DNA from: Georgenia sp. TF02-10
GTDB lineage: Bacteria > Actinomycetota > Actinomycetes > Actinomycetales > Actinomycetaceae
Reading direction: 5' to 3'
Assembly: GCF_022759505.1 (NCBI RefSeq)
Contig: NZ_CP094289.1
Location: 930,001-994,000 of the forward strand
DNA length: 64,000 nucleotides
Below the pieces are notes generated by a model. The model did not search any database and was not told where the DNA came from. It saw nothing but the letters and a program-made list of their open reading frames with translations. Position 1 is the stretch's first letter, and every line of letters begins with the position of its first letter. The position numbers and the translations under genes are program-made. This document shows, piece after piece, positions 63,848 through 64,000 of this stretch.

Positions 63848-64000
63848 AGGAGAGGCTCCTCGGTGTCGACGGTGGAGGACGTCGACCCTACCGGCGATAG
63901 TTGGTTTGTCCAAACTTGTTTTCACTGTGGTCGTGGCTGGCGTGGCAGGCATGGTGACCGTGCGATCTTCGAGCGCGACCGCACCACCACCGGCCCGACC

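Noticed and set aside
1-64000. CRISPR array or rRNA genes.
   Set aside because: No regularly spaced repeats or rRNA-like conserved segments were seen.

Overview
This window is high-GC DNA with many GTG and TTG starts, ATGA/GTGA start-stop overlaps and actinobacterial protein families (DUF2637 transfer protein, prim-pol, MobF relaxase, CsoR, CueP). That points to an actinomycete, probably Micrococcales, but genus cannot be fixed from sequence alone. Most of it looks like accessory DNA from an integrative/conjugative element or plasmid, not core chromosome.

Layout. 0-3.4 kb: leftward, translationally coupled mobile-element genes (partial CDS, small conserved protein, DUF2637 membrane/HTH protein, prim-pol, ArdC). 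3.7-13.5 kb: copper module 1 (csoR, copB, YHS protein, copA, a secreted-type copper protein lacking its signal, TetR plus FAD oxidoreductase), bracketed by two related AraC genes. 13.6-25 kb: copper module 2, leftward from an operator-rich promoter: copZ, an ATPase with two N-terminal cupredoxin domains and a C-terminal YHS domain, a second csoR, an archaeal-type (type II) GAPDH, a second copB, a frameshifted DMT transporter and a HAD-GH65 phosphorylase fusion. 25-39 kb: class I (metal-independent) aldolase, DUF305 lipoprotein, small membrane proteins, a two-component system, an atypical CDF transporter, an IS630-interrupted multicopper oxidase, SHOCT protein, CueP, a 17-Cys copper-storage-like bundle, an IS5-type element, and phosphoketolase.

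39.7-52.3 kb: MobF relaxase followed by defence genes: a CBASS operon (CapV phospholipase, CD-NTase, Cap2 E2-E1, no Cap3 visible), a decayed serine recombinase, and an overlapping AAA ATPase / subtilisin-like protease pair that may be a less-described defence system. 52-64 kb: CocE hydrolase, AraC regulator with a symporter plus GH127 arabinofuranosidase operon, a gene cleanly split by an ISL3-family element, and an AhpD-like/NTF2/LLM oxidoreductase operon.

The most interesting signals are (1) a repeated tandem 11-bp box (core TTCATCGAATC) before at least four copper loci around the two-component system, which predicts a shared regulon; (2) three carbon-metabolism enzymes of alternative classes placed inside the copper island; (3) the cupredoxin-ATPase-YHS fusion with an internal start; (4) the CDF transporter lacking both conserved aspartates; (5) the AAA/S8 protease pair.
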